Origin: Clostridia bacterium
Lineage (GTDB): Bacteria; Bacillota; Clostridia; Oscillospirales; Acutalibacteraceae
Reading direction: 5' to 3'
DNA: 47,293 nucleotides
NCBI GenBank assembly: GCA_017429345.1
Contig: JAFRPB010000034.1
Location: 1-47,293, forward strand
Position 1 is the stretch's first letter, and every line of letters begins with the position of its first letter. The notes under the pieces were generated by a model. It was not told where the DNA came from, ran no database searches, and was given only the letters and a program-made list of their open reading frames with translations. The position numbers and the translations under genes were made by a program. Of this stretch, positions 22,258 through 30,132 are shown in pieces.

Positions 22258-22881
22258 ATGATTATCACGACGAAACAGGCAAAGGGCGGCAGGCTCTCTG
22301 TGCTTGCCGACGGCGCAGAAGTCTTTGTCTGCGACGCGGCGTTCTGGTATTCGCTCGGCATTTACGAAGAGGACGAGATCGACGAAGAGCGGCTGGAAGA
22401 GATCAGGGCGGAGAACGAGCGCCGCAGATGCTGCGCCGCCGCGTTCAAATATCTTTCCGCGCGGGCGTATTCCGAACGGAACGTGCGCATGAAGCTCGCG
22501 AAAAATTTCAGTCCAGAGGCGATCGACAGCGCGGTGGAGCGCGCGAAAGAACTCGGCCTGATCGACGACGGGGATTATGCGGAGCTTCTTGCGTCGCAGC
22601 TTCTCGAGCAAAGGCATTACGCGCCCTCGCGCATCGCGGCGGAGCTGCAGAAAAGAGGCGTCTCCCGCGATGAAGCCGAGCAGGCGGTCGACGCGCTGGA
22701 ATTCGATGCGAAAAACGAGATCGCCCGTCTGCTTGAAACGAAATTCAGAAACAGTCTCGGCGATGAAAAGGGCGTGCGCCGCGTCTGCGCCGCGCTGATC
22801 CGGATGGGCTACGCGTGGGGCGACGTCAAAACGGCGGTGGAAAACGCCGCCGATACGGAGGTATATTACGGTGAAGAATAA
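22258..22881 (+). CDS. recX: Regulatory protein RecX
   Basis: A modulator of RecA filaments, 207 residues. The family's helical repeats are visible: 'AFKYLSARAYSERNVRMKLAKNFSPEAIDSAVERAKELGLIDDGDYAELLASQLLEQ' and 'YAPSRIAAELQKRGVSRDEAEQAVDAL'. It starts three bases after the recA stop and overlaps rimO by 11 bases, so it is co-transcribed and probably SOS-induced with recA. Confidence 0.93.
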   Translation: MIITTKQAKGGRLSVLADGAEVFVCDAAFWYSLGIYEEDEIDEERLEEIRAENERRRCCAAAFKYLSARAYSERNVRMKLAKNFSPEAIDSAVERAKELGLIDDGDYAELLASQLLEQRHYAPSRIAAELQKRGVSRDEAEQAVDALEFDAKNEIARLLETKFRNSLGDEKGVRRVCAALIRMGYAWGDVKTAVENAADTEVYYGEE

Positions 22882-24199
22882 AATCGGCTATATTTCCCTC
22901 GGCTGTCCGAAAAATCAGGTCGACGGCGAACGGATGCTTGCGCTTCTGACAAACGACGGCTTTGAGCTCGTCGACGACATAGACGGGGCTGACGCGGTGA
23001 TCGTGAATACCTGCGCCTTTATCGAGGACGCGAAAAAGGAAGCGATCGAAAGCATTCTCGACATGGTATCGATGAAGGAGGACGGAATGATCGGCAGGAT
23101 CATCGTCACCGGCTGCCTTGCCGAGCGGTACAAACAGGAGATCCTGAAGGAAATACCGGAAGTCGACGCGGTCTGCGGGCTCGGCGCGAACGGCGATATC
23201 GTCCGCATCGTGCGCGACGTGATCGCTTCGGACGAAAAGACCGAAGAATTTCCGAAGAAGACCGACCTGCCTGAAAACGGCGACCGGGTCCTGACGACGC
23301 TGCCGCATTACGCATATCTGAAGATCGCAGAGGGCTGCTCCAACGGGTGCAGCTATTGCGTGATCCCGCGCATCCGCGGTCCGTTCCGCTCCCGTCCGCA
23401 GGAGGACGTGATCGCCGAGGCGGAAAAACTCGCTTCGCAGGGGGTAAAGGAGCTGATCGTCGTCGCGCAGGATACTGGCCGTTACGGCGAAGATCTTTAC
23501 GGAAAGTATTCTCTTGCGCCGCTGCTGAAACGGCTTTCGGACGTCGACGGCGTCGAGTGGATCCGTCTTCTTTACTGCTATCCCGAGCGGATCACCGACG
23601 AGCTTCTGGATGCGATCGCATACTCGCCGAAAATATTACATTATATAGATATACCGTTCCAGCACGCCGACGCGGAAATTCTCAGGCAGATGGGCAGACC
23701 CGGCAGCGGTGAAGAATATCTCGCGCTGATCCGCAGGATCCGCTTGAAGATACCGGACGTCACGATCCGCACCAGCCTGATCGCGGGCTTCCCCGGCGAA
23801 ACCGAGGCGCAATTCACCGCGCTTTCTGAATTCGTCAAGGCCGCGCGTTTTGATCGCATGGGGTGTTTCCCCTACTCGCGCGAAGAAGGCACCCTCGCCT
23901 ACGGTCTGCCGGATCAGCTCGACGAACAGACGAAGCTCGACCGCGCGGAGATCATCAACGAGCAGCAGGGGATCATCACCGAAATGATCGGCGCGGACAA
24001 GATCGGCTCGACGCTTCCGGTGATCGTGGAGGGTTACGACGGGTACTCCGACAGCTACACCGGCCGCGGGTACTGCGACGCGCCGGAGATCGACCGTGAA
24101 GTTAAATTCACTTCGAAAAAAGAACTGAATGACGGCGATATCGTGAGCGTATACATTTTCGACGAATCGGACGGCGATCTGATCGGCGTAGTGAAATAA
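22871..24199 (+). CDS. rimO: Ribosomal protein S12 methylthiotransferase RimO
   Basis: A radical-SAM enzyme that adds a methylthio group to an Asp of ribosomal protein S12. The product is 442 residues. The N-terminal UPF0004 domain carries the three cluster cysteines in 'SLGCPKNQVD', 'VNTCAFI' and 'VTGCLAERY'. The radical-SAM motif is 'CSNGCSYCVIP' (CX3CX2C) near residue 157. A TRAM domain closes the protein ('VIVEGYDGYSDSYTGRGYCDAPEIDREV'), which favours RimO over MiaB. The start is GTG with GGAGGT upstream, inside recX. Confidence 0.95.
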   Translation: MKNKIGYISLGCPKNQVDGERMLALLTNDGFELVDDIDGADAVIVNTCAFIEDAKKEAIESILDMVSMKEDGMIGRIIVTGCLAERYKQEILKEIPEVDAVCGLGANGDIVRIVRDVIASDEKTEEFPKKTDLPENGDRVLTTLPHYAYLKIAEGCSNGCSYCVIPRIRGPFRSRPQEDVIAEAEKLASQGVKELIVVAQDTGRYGEDLYGKYSLAPLLKRLSDVDGVEWIRLLYCYPERITDELLDAIAYSPKILHYIDIPFQHADAEILRQMGRPGSGEEYLALIRRIRLKIPDVTIRTSLIAGFPGETEAQFTALSEFVKAARFDRMGCFPYSREEGTLAYGLPDQLDEQTKLDRAEIINEQQGIITEMIGADKIGSTLPVIVEGYDGYSDSYTGRGYCDAPEIDREVKFTSKKELNDGDIVSVYIFDESDGDLIGVVK

Positions 24200-24267
24200 A
24201 TCAGACCGCAGGAAGGTGACGCCGTTTTATGACGCATCGGATCCGAATCAAAAAATGAGATCTTTTT

Positions 24268-24298
24268 CGCCGGGGATAACGAACGGTTATCCTCGGCG
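24268..24298 (+). terminator. Possible weak terminator after rimO
   Basis: A 13-bp stem, CGCCGGGGATAAC with GTTATCCTCGGCG, one wobble. The following bases TTGCTTC are only weakly U-rich, so it may be an RNA-stabilising hairpin. The rest of the 222-base gap (24200-24421) shows nothing else. Confidence 0.45.
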
Positions 24299-24421
24299 TT
24301 GCTTCGCGCGGGCAGACGCCTGCCCATGCCGTGCGGCGGCAGAGGCGTATGCGGCAAATGAGATCGAAAAAGAATAACGCGATCCGTGACAAAATAAACA
24401 ATTTATTTCAGGGGGACGATT

Positions 24422-25432
24422 ATGACCCGAATACATTATACCGACGATAATATCCGGATCGAAGGGATCTTCGGTTTTGATAAAACGCGGCGCTTCCGCC
24501 GCTATCCGGAAGCGGTCGTCAAACAATACCCGCGCCTTGCGGACGCGGATAAAAAGAGCGTCGGGGCTCGGCTGCGCTTTCGCACGGACAGCGAAAAGAT
24601 CCGCGTCGTCTTCACGATCTCGAACAATTACCCGGATATCGCGATGTCGTTCTTCCACGCGAATTCCGCCTACGCGTATATCGGCGCCTATCCCCGCGCG
24701 CGGTATGCTGCGCTGATCACCTCGTGGGACACCTACAAAAGCGACACGATCTCGGCAGAGTTCGCCAACGACGGAATGAACGATATTACGGTTTTCTTCC
24801 CGCAGAACCCGACCGTGGAGGATATCGAAGTCTTTTTGTGCGACGGCGCATCGCTCCTGCCGCCCACGCCCCACCGCGTAAAACGCCCCTTCGTGTTTTA
24901 CGGCTCGTCGATCACCCAGCAGGGGCACACCCTCACGCCCCTTGCCTACCCTTCCCTGCTCTCGCGCTTCTTCGACGCGGATTTCTATAATTTCGGCGCC
25001 TCGGGCAACGCGCAGGGCGAGCCGGAGCTGGCGGAGCACCTCGGAAAGATCGAAAAATCCGTCTTCTTTTATGACTACGACCACAACGCGCCGACGGTCG
25101 AACACCTGAAAAACACGCACGAGGCGTTCTTTAAAAAGTTCCGCGCGTTCGACCCGAGCTCCCCCGTAATTATGACAAGCCGTCCTGCGGACGACACGCC
25201 GGAGACCGAAGAACGGGTCGCGATCGTGCGGGAGACATATGAAAACGCGGTGAAAAACGGCGATGGGAACGTATATTTCATCGACGGCAGGACGCTGTTC
25301 GGCAAGGTCGACCCCGCGATCTGCACCACCGACCGCACGCACCCGAACGACCTCGGGCATTACCTGATCGCGAAGACGGTCGAAAAGCTGATCCGGGAGA
25401 AGAATATTCTCAATAATTCGGAAGACAGGTGA
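24422..25432 (+). CDS. SGNH/GDSL-family hydrolase, probable carbohydrate esterase
   Basis: A 336-residue cytosolic hydrolase. An N-terminal beta-sandwich (about 1-145) is followed by an SGNH domain. Block I 'FYGSSITQQG' gives the nucleophile Ser near residue 162. Block II 'NFGASGNAQGE' and the final 'DRTHPNDLGHY' supply the oxyanion Gly and the Asp-His pair near residue 305. Block III is degenerate ('YDYDHNAP' instead of GxND). This two-domain layout is common in acetyl-esterases linked to plant or host glycans. No signal peptide. AGGGGG lies six bases before the ATG. It overlaps the ribosome site of the next hydrolase gene, so they form a two-gene unit. Confidence 0.85.
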   Translation: MTRIHYTDDNIRIEGIFGFDKTRRFRRYPEAVVKQYPRLADADKKSVGARLRFRTDSEKIRVVFTISNNYPDIAMSFFHANSAYAYIGAYPRARYAALITSWDTYKSDTISAEFANDGMNDITVFFPQNPTVEDIEVFLCDGASLLPPTPHRVKRPFVFYGSSITQQGHTLTPLAYPSLLSRFFDADFYNFGASGNAQGEPELAEHLGKIEKSVFFYDYDHNAPTVEHLKNTHEAFFKKFRAFDPSSPVIMTSRPADDTPETEERVAIVRETYENAVKNGDGNVYFIDGRTLFGKVDPAICTTDRTHPNDLGHYLIAKTVEKLIREKNILNNSEDR

Positions 25433-25437
25433 TAAAT

Positions 25438-26271
25438 ATGACGGCGTTCATTAACATTCTTCTCTCCTTCGCGCTGGTATTCGGCGGGATCGTTTCGCAG
25501 ACGGACTTTCTGCTCCACCCGGAGAAATACAACGCAAAGACGCTCGAAGTCTCGGAGCTGCCGGAGGCGGTGACCGAACCGGTGACGGACGGGTTCGTTC
25601 AGCTCTCCGAGGTCAATATGCACTACCTCGTCTATAGGAACGCGGGGCCTGCGCTGATCTTAGTGCACGGCAACGGCGGGTCGGCGAACTCCCTGCGCGA
25701 GGCGGCGCAGTACCTTGCGAACGATTACACGGTCTACCTCCCCGAGAGTCGCTGCCACGGCGATAGCAGCGATCCGGGCGAGATCTCCTATTCGCTGATG
25801 GCGAAGGACCTTTACGAGTTTATCCATGCGCTGGGACTTGAAAAACCAGTCGTGATGGGCCACAGCGACGGCGCGATCGACGCGATCTGCCTTGCGGCGG
25901 AATACCCCGACGCGCCCGGCGCGATCATCGCCTGCGGCGCGAACTCCCACCCGAAGACCTTCAAACCCTATTTCCCGGTGGGCGTCGCGGTCAGAAACAT
26001 CTTCGAAAACGACAAGCTCAACGAACTGATGCTCACGCTCCCGGACTTTACGCCGGAATACCTCGCCGGGATCGTCTGCCCCGCCTATATCGTCAGCGGG
26101 CAGTTCGACATCATGTGGGTCAGCGATACGCTATACATCGCGCAGAATATCCCCGGCAGCGATATGGCGGTGCTGCGGGGCGAGGATCACAGCTCATATA
26201 TGTCGCAGAACGGCAAAAAAGCGTATACCCTCGCGACCGAGTGGCTGAATGAAAAAATCGGCGAGGCGTAA
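25438..26271 (+). CDS. Membrane-anchored alpha/beta hydrolase
   Basis: A 277-residue alpha/beta hydrolase with an N-terminal hydrophobic segment (about 1-22) that may anchor it or act as a signal. 'LILVHGNGGSANS' forms the oxyanion region, 'MGHSDGAIDAI' the nucleophile elbow (Ser near residue 143), 'SGQFDIMW' the acid and 'RGEDHSSYM' the catalytic His near residue 250. The substrate is unknown. Neighbouring glycan enzymes suggest an ester on a carbohydrate. The ATG at 25438 has AGGTGA upstream. A GTG at 25429 overlaps the previous stop. Confidence 0.85.
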   Translation: MTAFINILLSFALVFGGIVSQTDFLLHPEKYNAKTLEVSELPEAVTEPVTDGFVQLSEVNMHYLVYRNAGPALILVHGNGGSANSLREAAQYLANDYTVYLPESRCHGDSSDPGEISYSLMAKDLYEFIHALGLEKPVVMGHSDGAIDAICLAAEYPDAPGAIIACGANSHPKTFKPYFPVGVAVRNIFENDKLNELMLTLPDFTPEYLAGIVCPAYIVSGQFDIMWVSDTLYIAQNIPGSDMAVLRGEDHSSYMSQNGKKAYTLATEWLNEKIGEA

Positions 26272-26288
26272 TATCCCGCAAAAAAACA

Positions 26289-26325
26289 GGCAAGCGTTCC
26301 GAGGGGAAAGCTTGCCCGTTTTTTT
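26289..26325. terminator. Bidirectional terminator between convergent genes
   Basis: GGCAAGC and GCTTGCC close a stem with an inner TTCC/GGAA, followed on the plus strand by TTTTTTT (26319-26325). A-rich sequence on the left gives U residues for the opposite strand. Confidence 0.85.
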
Positions 26326-26372
26326 ACGGCGGCGCGGGATATGCGCCGCCGGCTCTTATTTGCACTTCTGGG

Positions 26373-27749
26373 TCACGGCGTCACGTCGACCTCGCAATAC
26401 AGCACATTGACGGTCTTTCCGCTGTTCGCGAGCGCGAGCGTCAGAAGATTCGGCAGACGGGACGCGTCCGTGAGCTCATACCGATAGATCGTACAGTCCC
26501 AGCGGCAGTAACCGGAGTCGTTCTCGCCGACAAAGCGCGAAAGGTCGTCGACCTTGCCCGCCGGATCGCACGGTCTGCCGTTCACCGTCAGCGCGATGCT
26601 GTCCGCATCCGCAAGCGCGCTGTCAAAGCCGAGATAGACGGTGACCGCCGCGCCTTCGGGGATATATCCGGTTTCCACGTCCAGCGCCGCGGTCCTGTTC
26701 CACCGGACTTTGAGCGGCAGCGGCGCGTAGGGCTCCCAGCCCTCGGGCGTCATATCCTGCCAGGTCACGATGTGACGGCGCGGAAGCGTCAGGACCTTCT
26801 CGAGTCCCCCGCCGACAGTGCCGTATACTAACGTCCTTGAGGGCAGATCGGATACGGGCGTCGTCATCCAGTTAAACAGATACATGCCGTCCGCGCCGGC
26901 GGTCAGATACTGCGCGGCGAAGCCCCGCACCACCTCCTGCGTACACTCGCGCGCGTACACGTGCCTGTCGACGCACGCCCAGATATCCGTGCCGGGGCAT
27001 CTCGCTTTCCAGTCGGCGACGGGCATGGCGTTGTCGTCGAACCACCACTGGGCGACGGTGATGCCGTCCACAAGCCCCTCGCGGCTCCAGGTCTCGGGAT
27101 CGAAGCCCCATTCGCGGCACTCGTCGATATCGCGCATCAGCCGCGCAGAGAGCAGGATCTCGTGTCCCCATTTTGCCTCCGCCTCTTCGACGATCTCGGC
27201 AGTCCTGCGCATATAGTCGTTCATAATGCCGACGATCTCGTCGGTATCCTCGTGCAGATAGTCGAAGCAGAACAGCTCGCGCATAAAATCGAGCTCGATG
27301 CCGTCCACGTCGTATCTCAGAAGCTGCTCGCGGGTATAGTCGAGCATGATCTCGCGCACCTCGGGCACTCTGTAATCAAGGCAGTTGATGAATTGCCCGT
27401 ACTCGTCGCCGATCATCCAGCCGTTTTCCCGCGCGAGATAAAACAGATCGCCGCGCAGCTCGGAGGTCTCGAAATCCCAGTCGTGCCGGTCGTTCATGCG
27501 CAGCGACAGCCACGGGCGGATGCCGACCTCGCGGCATTTGTCGATCCATTTGGCGAAGACGTCGATATGCTGCTCGTTGTATAAGACGCCCAGGCCTTTG
27601 TACGCGTTGTAATCGACCGGCTTGCCGTCATGCTCGGTCTGCCCGTAGAGATCACCGCGGAAGGTCATCACGTCGGTGGGCGTGTTGGAGGTCTGGCAGA
27701 AGATGCAGAACAGCAGATCCGTGATATCGGTATCGGCATACTCCATCAC
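26373..27749 (-). CDS. GHL-type putative glycoside hydrolase, N-terminus cut by an in-frame TGA
   Basis: A 458-residue protein resembling the GHL (family-10-like) TIM-barrel glycosidases: 'VGIRPWLSLRMNDRHDW', 'DGIELDFMRELFCFDY', 'GITVAQWWFDD' and 'DGMYLFNWM' lie on successive strands, followed by a beta-rich C-terminal domain from about 330. No signal peptide. The first usable start is GTG/ATG at 27749/27746, with only a distant GGGAG. Codons upstream stay open in the same frame for 20 residues back to a TGA (27810-27812) that ends the secreted SGNH gene, and read KFLTSLAENGTFDDGSINSY. That stretch looks like genuine barrel N-terminus. The gene may be a truncated product, a nonsense-split fusion, or expressed by readthrough. 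Confidence 0.7.
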   Translation of the reverse strand: MMEYADTDITDLLFCIFCQTSNTPTDVMTFRGDLYGQTEHDGKPVDYNAYKGLGVLYNEQHIDVFAKWIDKCREVGIRPWLSLRMNDRHDWDFETSELRGDLFYLARENGWMIGDEYGQFINCLDYRVPEVREIMLDYTREQLLRYDVDGIELDFMRELFCFDYLHEDTDEIVGIMNDYMRRTAEIVEEAEAKWGHEILLSARLMRDIDECREWGFDPETWSREGLVDGITVAQWWFDDNAMPVADWKARCPGTDIWACVDRHVYARECTQEVVRGFAAQYLTAGADGMYLFNWMTTPVSDLPSRTLVYGTVGGGLEKVLTLPRRHIVTWQDMTPEGWEPYAPLPLKVRWNRTAALDVETGYIPEGAAVTVYLGFDSALADADSIALTVNGRPCDPAGKVDDLSRFVGENDSGYCRWDCTIYRYELTDASRLPNLLTLALANSGKTVNVLYCEVDVTP

Positions 27750-27809
27750 GTAGCTGTTGATGCTCCCGTCGTCGAACGTGCCGTTCTCGGCGAGCGAGGT
27801 CAGGAATTT

Positions 27810-28781
27810 TCACCAGTGGGAATCGTCGGCGTTGAGGAACAGGCGCTTGCTGTCCGACGCGCTGTCAAGCCCCCGCGTCTCGGTGATCTTCGATACGAAC
27901 GGATGCCGATAACCTGCCTCTTTCGTAAAAAGCGAAGAGAAGAAGCCGCGCACCGTCGACAGAAAGTGGAACAGGACGCCGTAGAAATCAACGGTGAGCG
28001 CCATCATGCCGGTGCCGCGCAGGTCCTTGCCGGGCACGGTCACGACCGGCTCCGTCTCGCTTCCCAAACCGTTTTCCGCCATCGTTTCAAGCACCGCGCG
28101 CGCGATCTTTTCGTTGCCGGCGGCGCTCGGATGGATCTTATCCTCGGCAAAGTCACTCTCGTGATCCTGAAGACTCTCCGCGACCTCGACGATCAGAATC
28201 GACCCGGGATTCGATGCGGCGTAATCGTGCATCGCCGCGTTCAGACGGTCCGCGCCCTGCCGGTAGACCTCGCCGACATATCCGGTCTGCGGATTGTAGA
28301 TCGTCTGCAGAAGGATCGCGGCGTCGGGATTCTTTGCGCGGATCGCGCCGACGATCGCGTCGAGATCCGAGTAAAAAGACACTTTGATCGCATCGATCCG
28401 GGAGTAATCTTCTTTGACGATCCCGTCGTAAAGGATCCCGGGCAGATCGCCGAGCAGGAAATTATTCCCGCCGATCGAGATGCTGATCGCGTCGGCAGCG
28501 CGGATCGCCGCGCTGACCTTTTCGTTTTCGATCCGGGACAGAAGATTCTTCGTCGTAGAGCCGGGGATCGCGTAATTTTCGTATTCGAAGCCGTTCGTAT
28601 CGGCGACGATCTTGCCGTAGACGGCTTCGTTCGGGTTCGACAGTCCGGAGCCGTAAGCGATGGAATCGCCGAGCACGACGTAACGCGGTTTTTCCGCGCA
28701 GAACGCCGCGGCGCTCCCCGTGCAGAACAGCATCACGGCACAGAGCAGAACGGAAACGGCGGAAAGCAGTTTTTTCTTCAT
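27810..28781 (-). CDS. Secreted SGNH/GDSL hydrolase, C-terminus runs into the GHL gene
   Basis: A 323-residue exported esterase-type hydrolase. The signal peptide spans about 1-29 (ends AAAFCA). Block I 'VVLGDSIAYGSG' gives Ser near 39, block II 'NYAIPGSTT', block III 'ISIGGNNFL', and 'EDKIHPSAAGN' the Asp-His pair near 213. A hydrophobic stretch near 262-288 could be a C-terminal membrane anchor. The last 20 residues ('SKRLFLNADDSHW') do not look like SGNH sequence but like the first strand of the GHL enzyme encoded next in the same frame. AAAAGGAG precedes the ATG. It follows ydcF in one leftward unit with the fucosidase. Confidence 0.85.
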   Translation of the reverse strand: MKKKLLSAVSVLLCAVMLFCTGSAAAFCAEKPRYVVLGDSIAYGSGLSNPNEAVYGKIVADTNGFEYENYAIPGSTTKNLLSRIENEKVSAAIRAADAISISIGGNNFLLGDLPGILYDGIVKEDYSRIDAIKVSFYSDLDAIVGAIRAKNPDAAILLQTIYNPQTGYVGEVYRQGADRLNAAMHDYAASNPGSILIVEVAESLQDHESDFAEDKIHPSAAGNEKIARAVLETMAENGLGSETEPVVTVPGKDLRGTGMMALTVDFYGVLFHFLSTVRGFFSSLFTKEAGYRHPFVSKITETRGLDSASDSKRLFLNADDSHW

Positions 28782-28814
28782 GATAACGATCTCCTTTTCA
28801 GGATTGGTTTTGAA

Positions 28815-28838
28815 ACGGCGTCAGCCGCCGTCTTTTTT
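28815..28838 (+). terminator. Terminator-like hairpin facing against the local genes
   Basis: ACGGCG, TCAGC, CGCCGT then C and six T residues on the plus strand. The flanking genes are both on the minus strand, where the same hairpin has a poor U tract. It could stop antisense transcription or be a weak brake within the operon. Confidence 0.5.
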
Positions 28839-28848
28839 ATATAAGATA

Positions 28849-30066
28849 TCAACCGAATACCTGATAATCCAGGATCGTCAGGACCGTGTAGAACACGGCA
28901 AGGCCCAGCAGGATCAGCCCCTGCTTGATCTTATGCTGCGTGAGCAGGCCCGCGAATTCCCGCACCGAGGCGTTGGGCCAGAAATACCATTTCGTCTTCG
29001 CGCCCATCCCCTGCGCCCGCATTTTTGCGCGCCGCGCCTTGATCCCGGAGCGAAAAACGTGATAGTTCGTGGTGGAAAACGCTACCTTCGCCCCCGGATC
29101 GGCCGCGTCGATCTTCTCTTTTGAGAAGCGCATATTCTCGTCGGTATTCGTCGAGCGGTCCTCGAGGATCATCCGCTCCTCCGGAACGCCCTGTTCCGAG
29201 AGATACCGGCGCATACACTCCGCCTCGCTGATCGCCTCGTCGGCGCCCTGCCCGCCGGAGAGCACGAAGACCGGCGCTTTTCCGGTTTCGTTCTCCTCGG
29301 CGCGGGCGAAGGTCAGCGCGCGGTCGATCCTGCCCCGCAGAAGCGGCGTCGGCGTACCGTCCCTGCGGATCGCGCAGCCCAGGACGATGATGAAATCCTT
29401 ATCCTTTTCGGGCTCATACCGCGCGGCAAGGACGCCTGCAAATATCGTGCCCAGCATCATACACTCACAATAAAGATAAACCGTCGCCATCAGATCCGTG
29501 ACGATATCGTGGAGCATCACCTCGACGAGGGAGCCCGAGACCGAATAATCCAGGATGAAAATCACTACCTCGCCGCCGACCAGAAAGACCGCCAGCGCCA
29601 CGCCCAGAAGATTCACCGGGCGGAAGCCTTCGTGACGGATCAGCGACAGGTTCGAGACCGCCAGCGCGACGGAGAAAACGAACAGGAACGGGAACGAGAC
29701 GATCGCGTAGGTCTTCGCCGAGCTTCGCAGCCCGTTGAGCGCGTTGGTCAGCACGTTCCAGTCCGGAAGCGCGCGCAGCTGGAAAAACAACAGCGTGTAA
29801 GTCGCTGCGATAAACAGCGTAAACAGCGCGAAGCCGAAATACAGCGCCGTGTTATAGGAATACAGGTTATACCGTATCTGCAGGACGCACGCGCGGCTCA
29901 GCAGCGCCGTCACCGCGAGAAAATACGCGGAAACGACAAGGCACCCGAAGAGCACCCCTTTCTCGCCTCCGAAAACGATCAGCGCCGCAAGACCCGCGGC
30001 GACGACCGCGGTCAGGATCGCGATATTATAAACTTTCGGTTTTTTATCGAGTGTATCAAGCTTCAT
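28849..30066 (-). CDS. YdcF/SanA-like membrane protein (DUF218)
   Basis: A 405-residue protein with five to seven membrane segments in its first half (about 14-220) and a DUF218 domain at about 225-370: 'DFIIVLGCAIRRDGTPTPLLRGRIDRAL', 'VFVLSGGQGADEAISEAECMRRYL', 'LEDRSTNTDENMRFSK' and 'VAFSTTNYHVFRSG' are the conserved blocks. A last hydrophobic segment lies near 380-400. DUF218 proteins are tied to envelope or peptidoglycan-precursor functions, but the reaction is not established. GAGGCTGACC precedes the ATG. It is between the fucosidase and SGNH genes in one leftward unit. Confidence 0.88.
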   Translation of the reverse strand: MKLDTLDKKPKVYNIAILTAVVAAGLAALIVFGGEKGVLFGCLVVSAYFLAVTALLSRACVLQIRYNLYSYNTALYFGFALFTLFIAATYTLLFFQLRALPDWNVLTNALNGLRSSAKTYAIVSFPFLFVFSVALAVSNLSLIRHEGFRPVNLLGVALAVFLVGGEVVIFILDYSVSGSLVEVMLHDIVTDLMATVYLYCECMMLGTIFAGVLAARYEPEKDKDFIIVLGCAIRRDGTPTPLLRGRIDRALTFARAEENETGKAPVFVLSGGQGADEAISEAECMRRYLSEQGVPEERMILEDRSTNTDENMRFSKEKIDAADPGAKVAFSTTNYHVFRSGIKARRAKMRAQGMGAKTKWYFWPNASVREFAGLLTQHKIKQGLILLGLAVFYTVLTILDYQVFG

Positions 30067-30132
30067 GGTCAGCCTCGGTTTTTTCTTTTTTCCGGCGCAT
30101 ACGGTCTGCGCCGATCTGCGTGCGGTGTGCGA

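Noticed and set aside
26373-28781. UGA recoded as tryptophan throughout the genome
   Set aside because: Many genes here end cleanly at TGA with coupled starts (for example yabP-yabQ and rnhB-yraN), so a general code change does not fit.
26373-28781. Selenocysteine at the in-frame TGA
   Set aside because: The residue before and after, and the fold region, do not suggest a redox site, and no SECIS-like hairpin is apparent right after the TGA.
30067-30132. Hairpin CGGCGCA/TGCGCCG between the fucosidase and ydcF as a terminator
   Set aside because: It is followed by A-rich, not U-rich, sequence in the direction of transcription, so it is unlikely to terminate.
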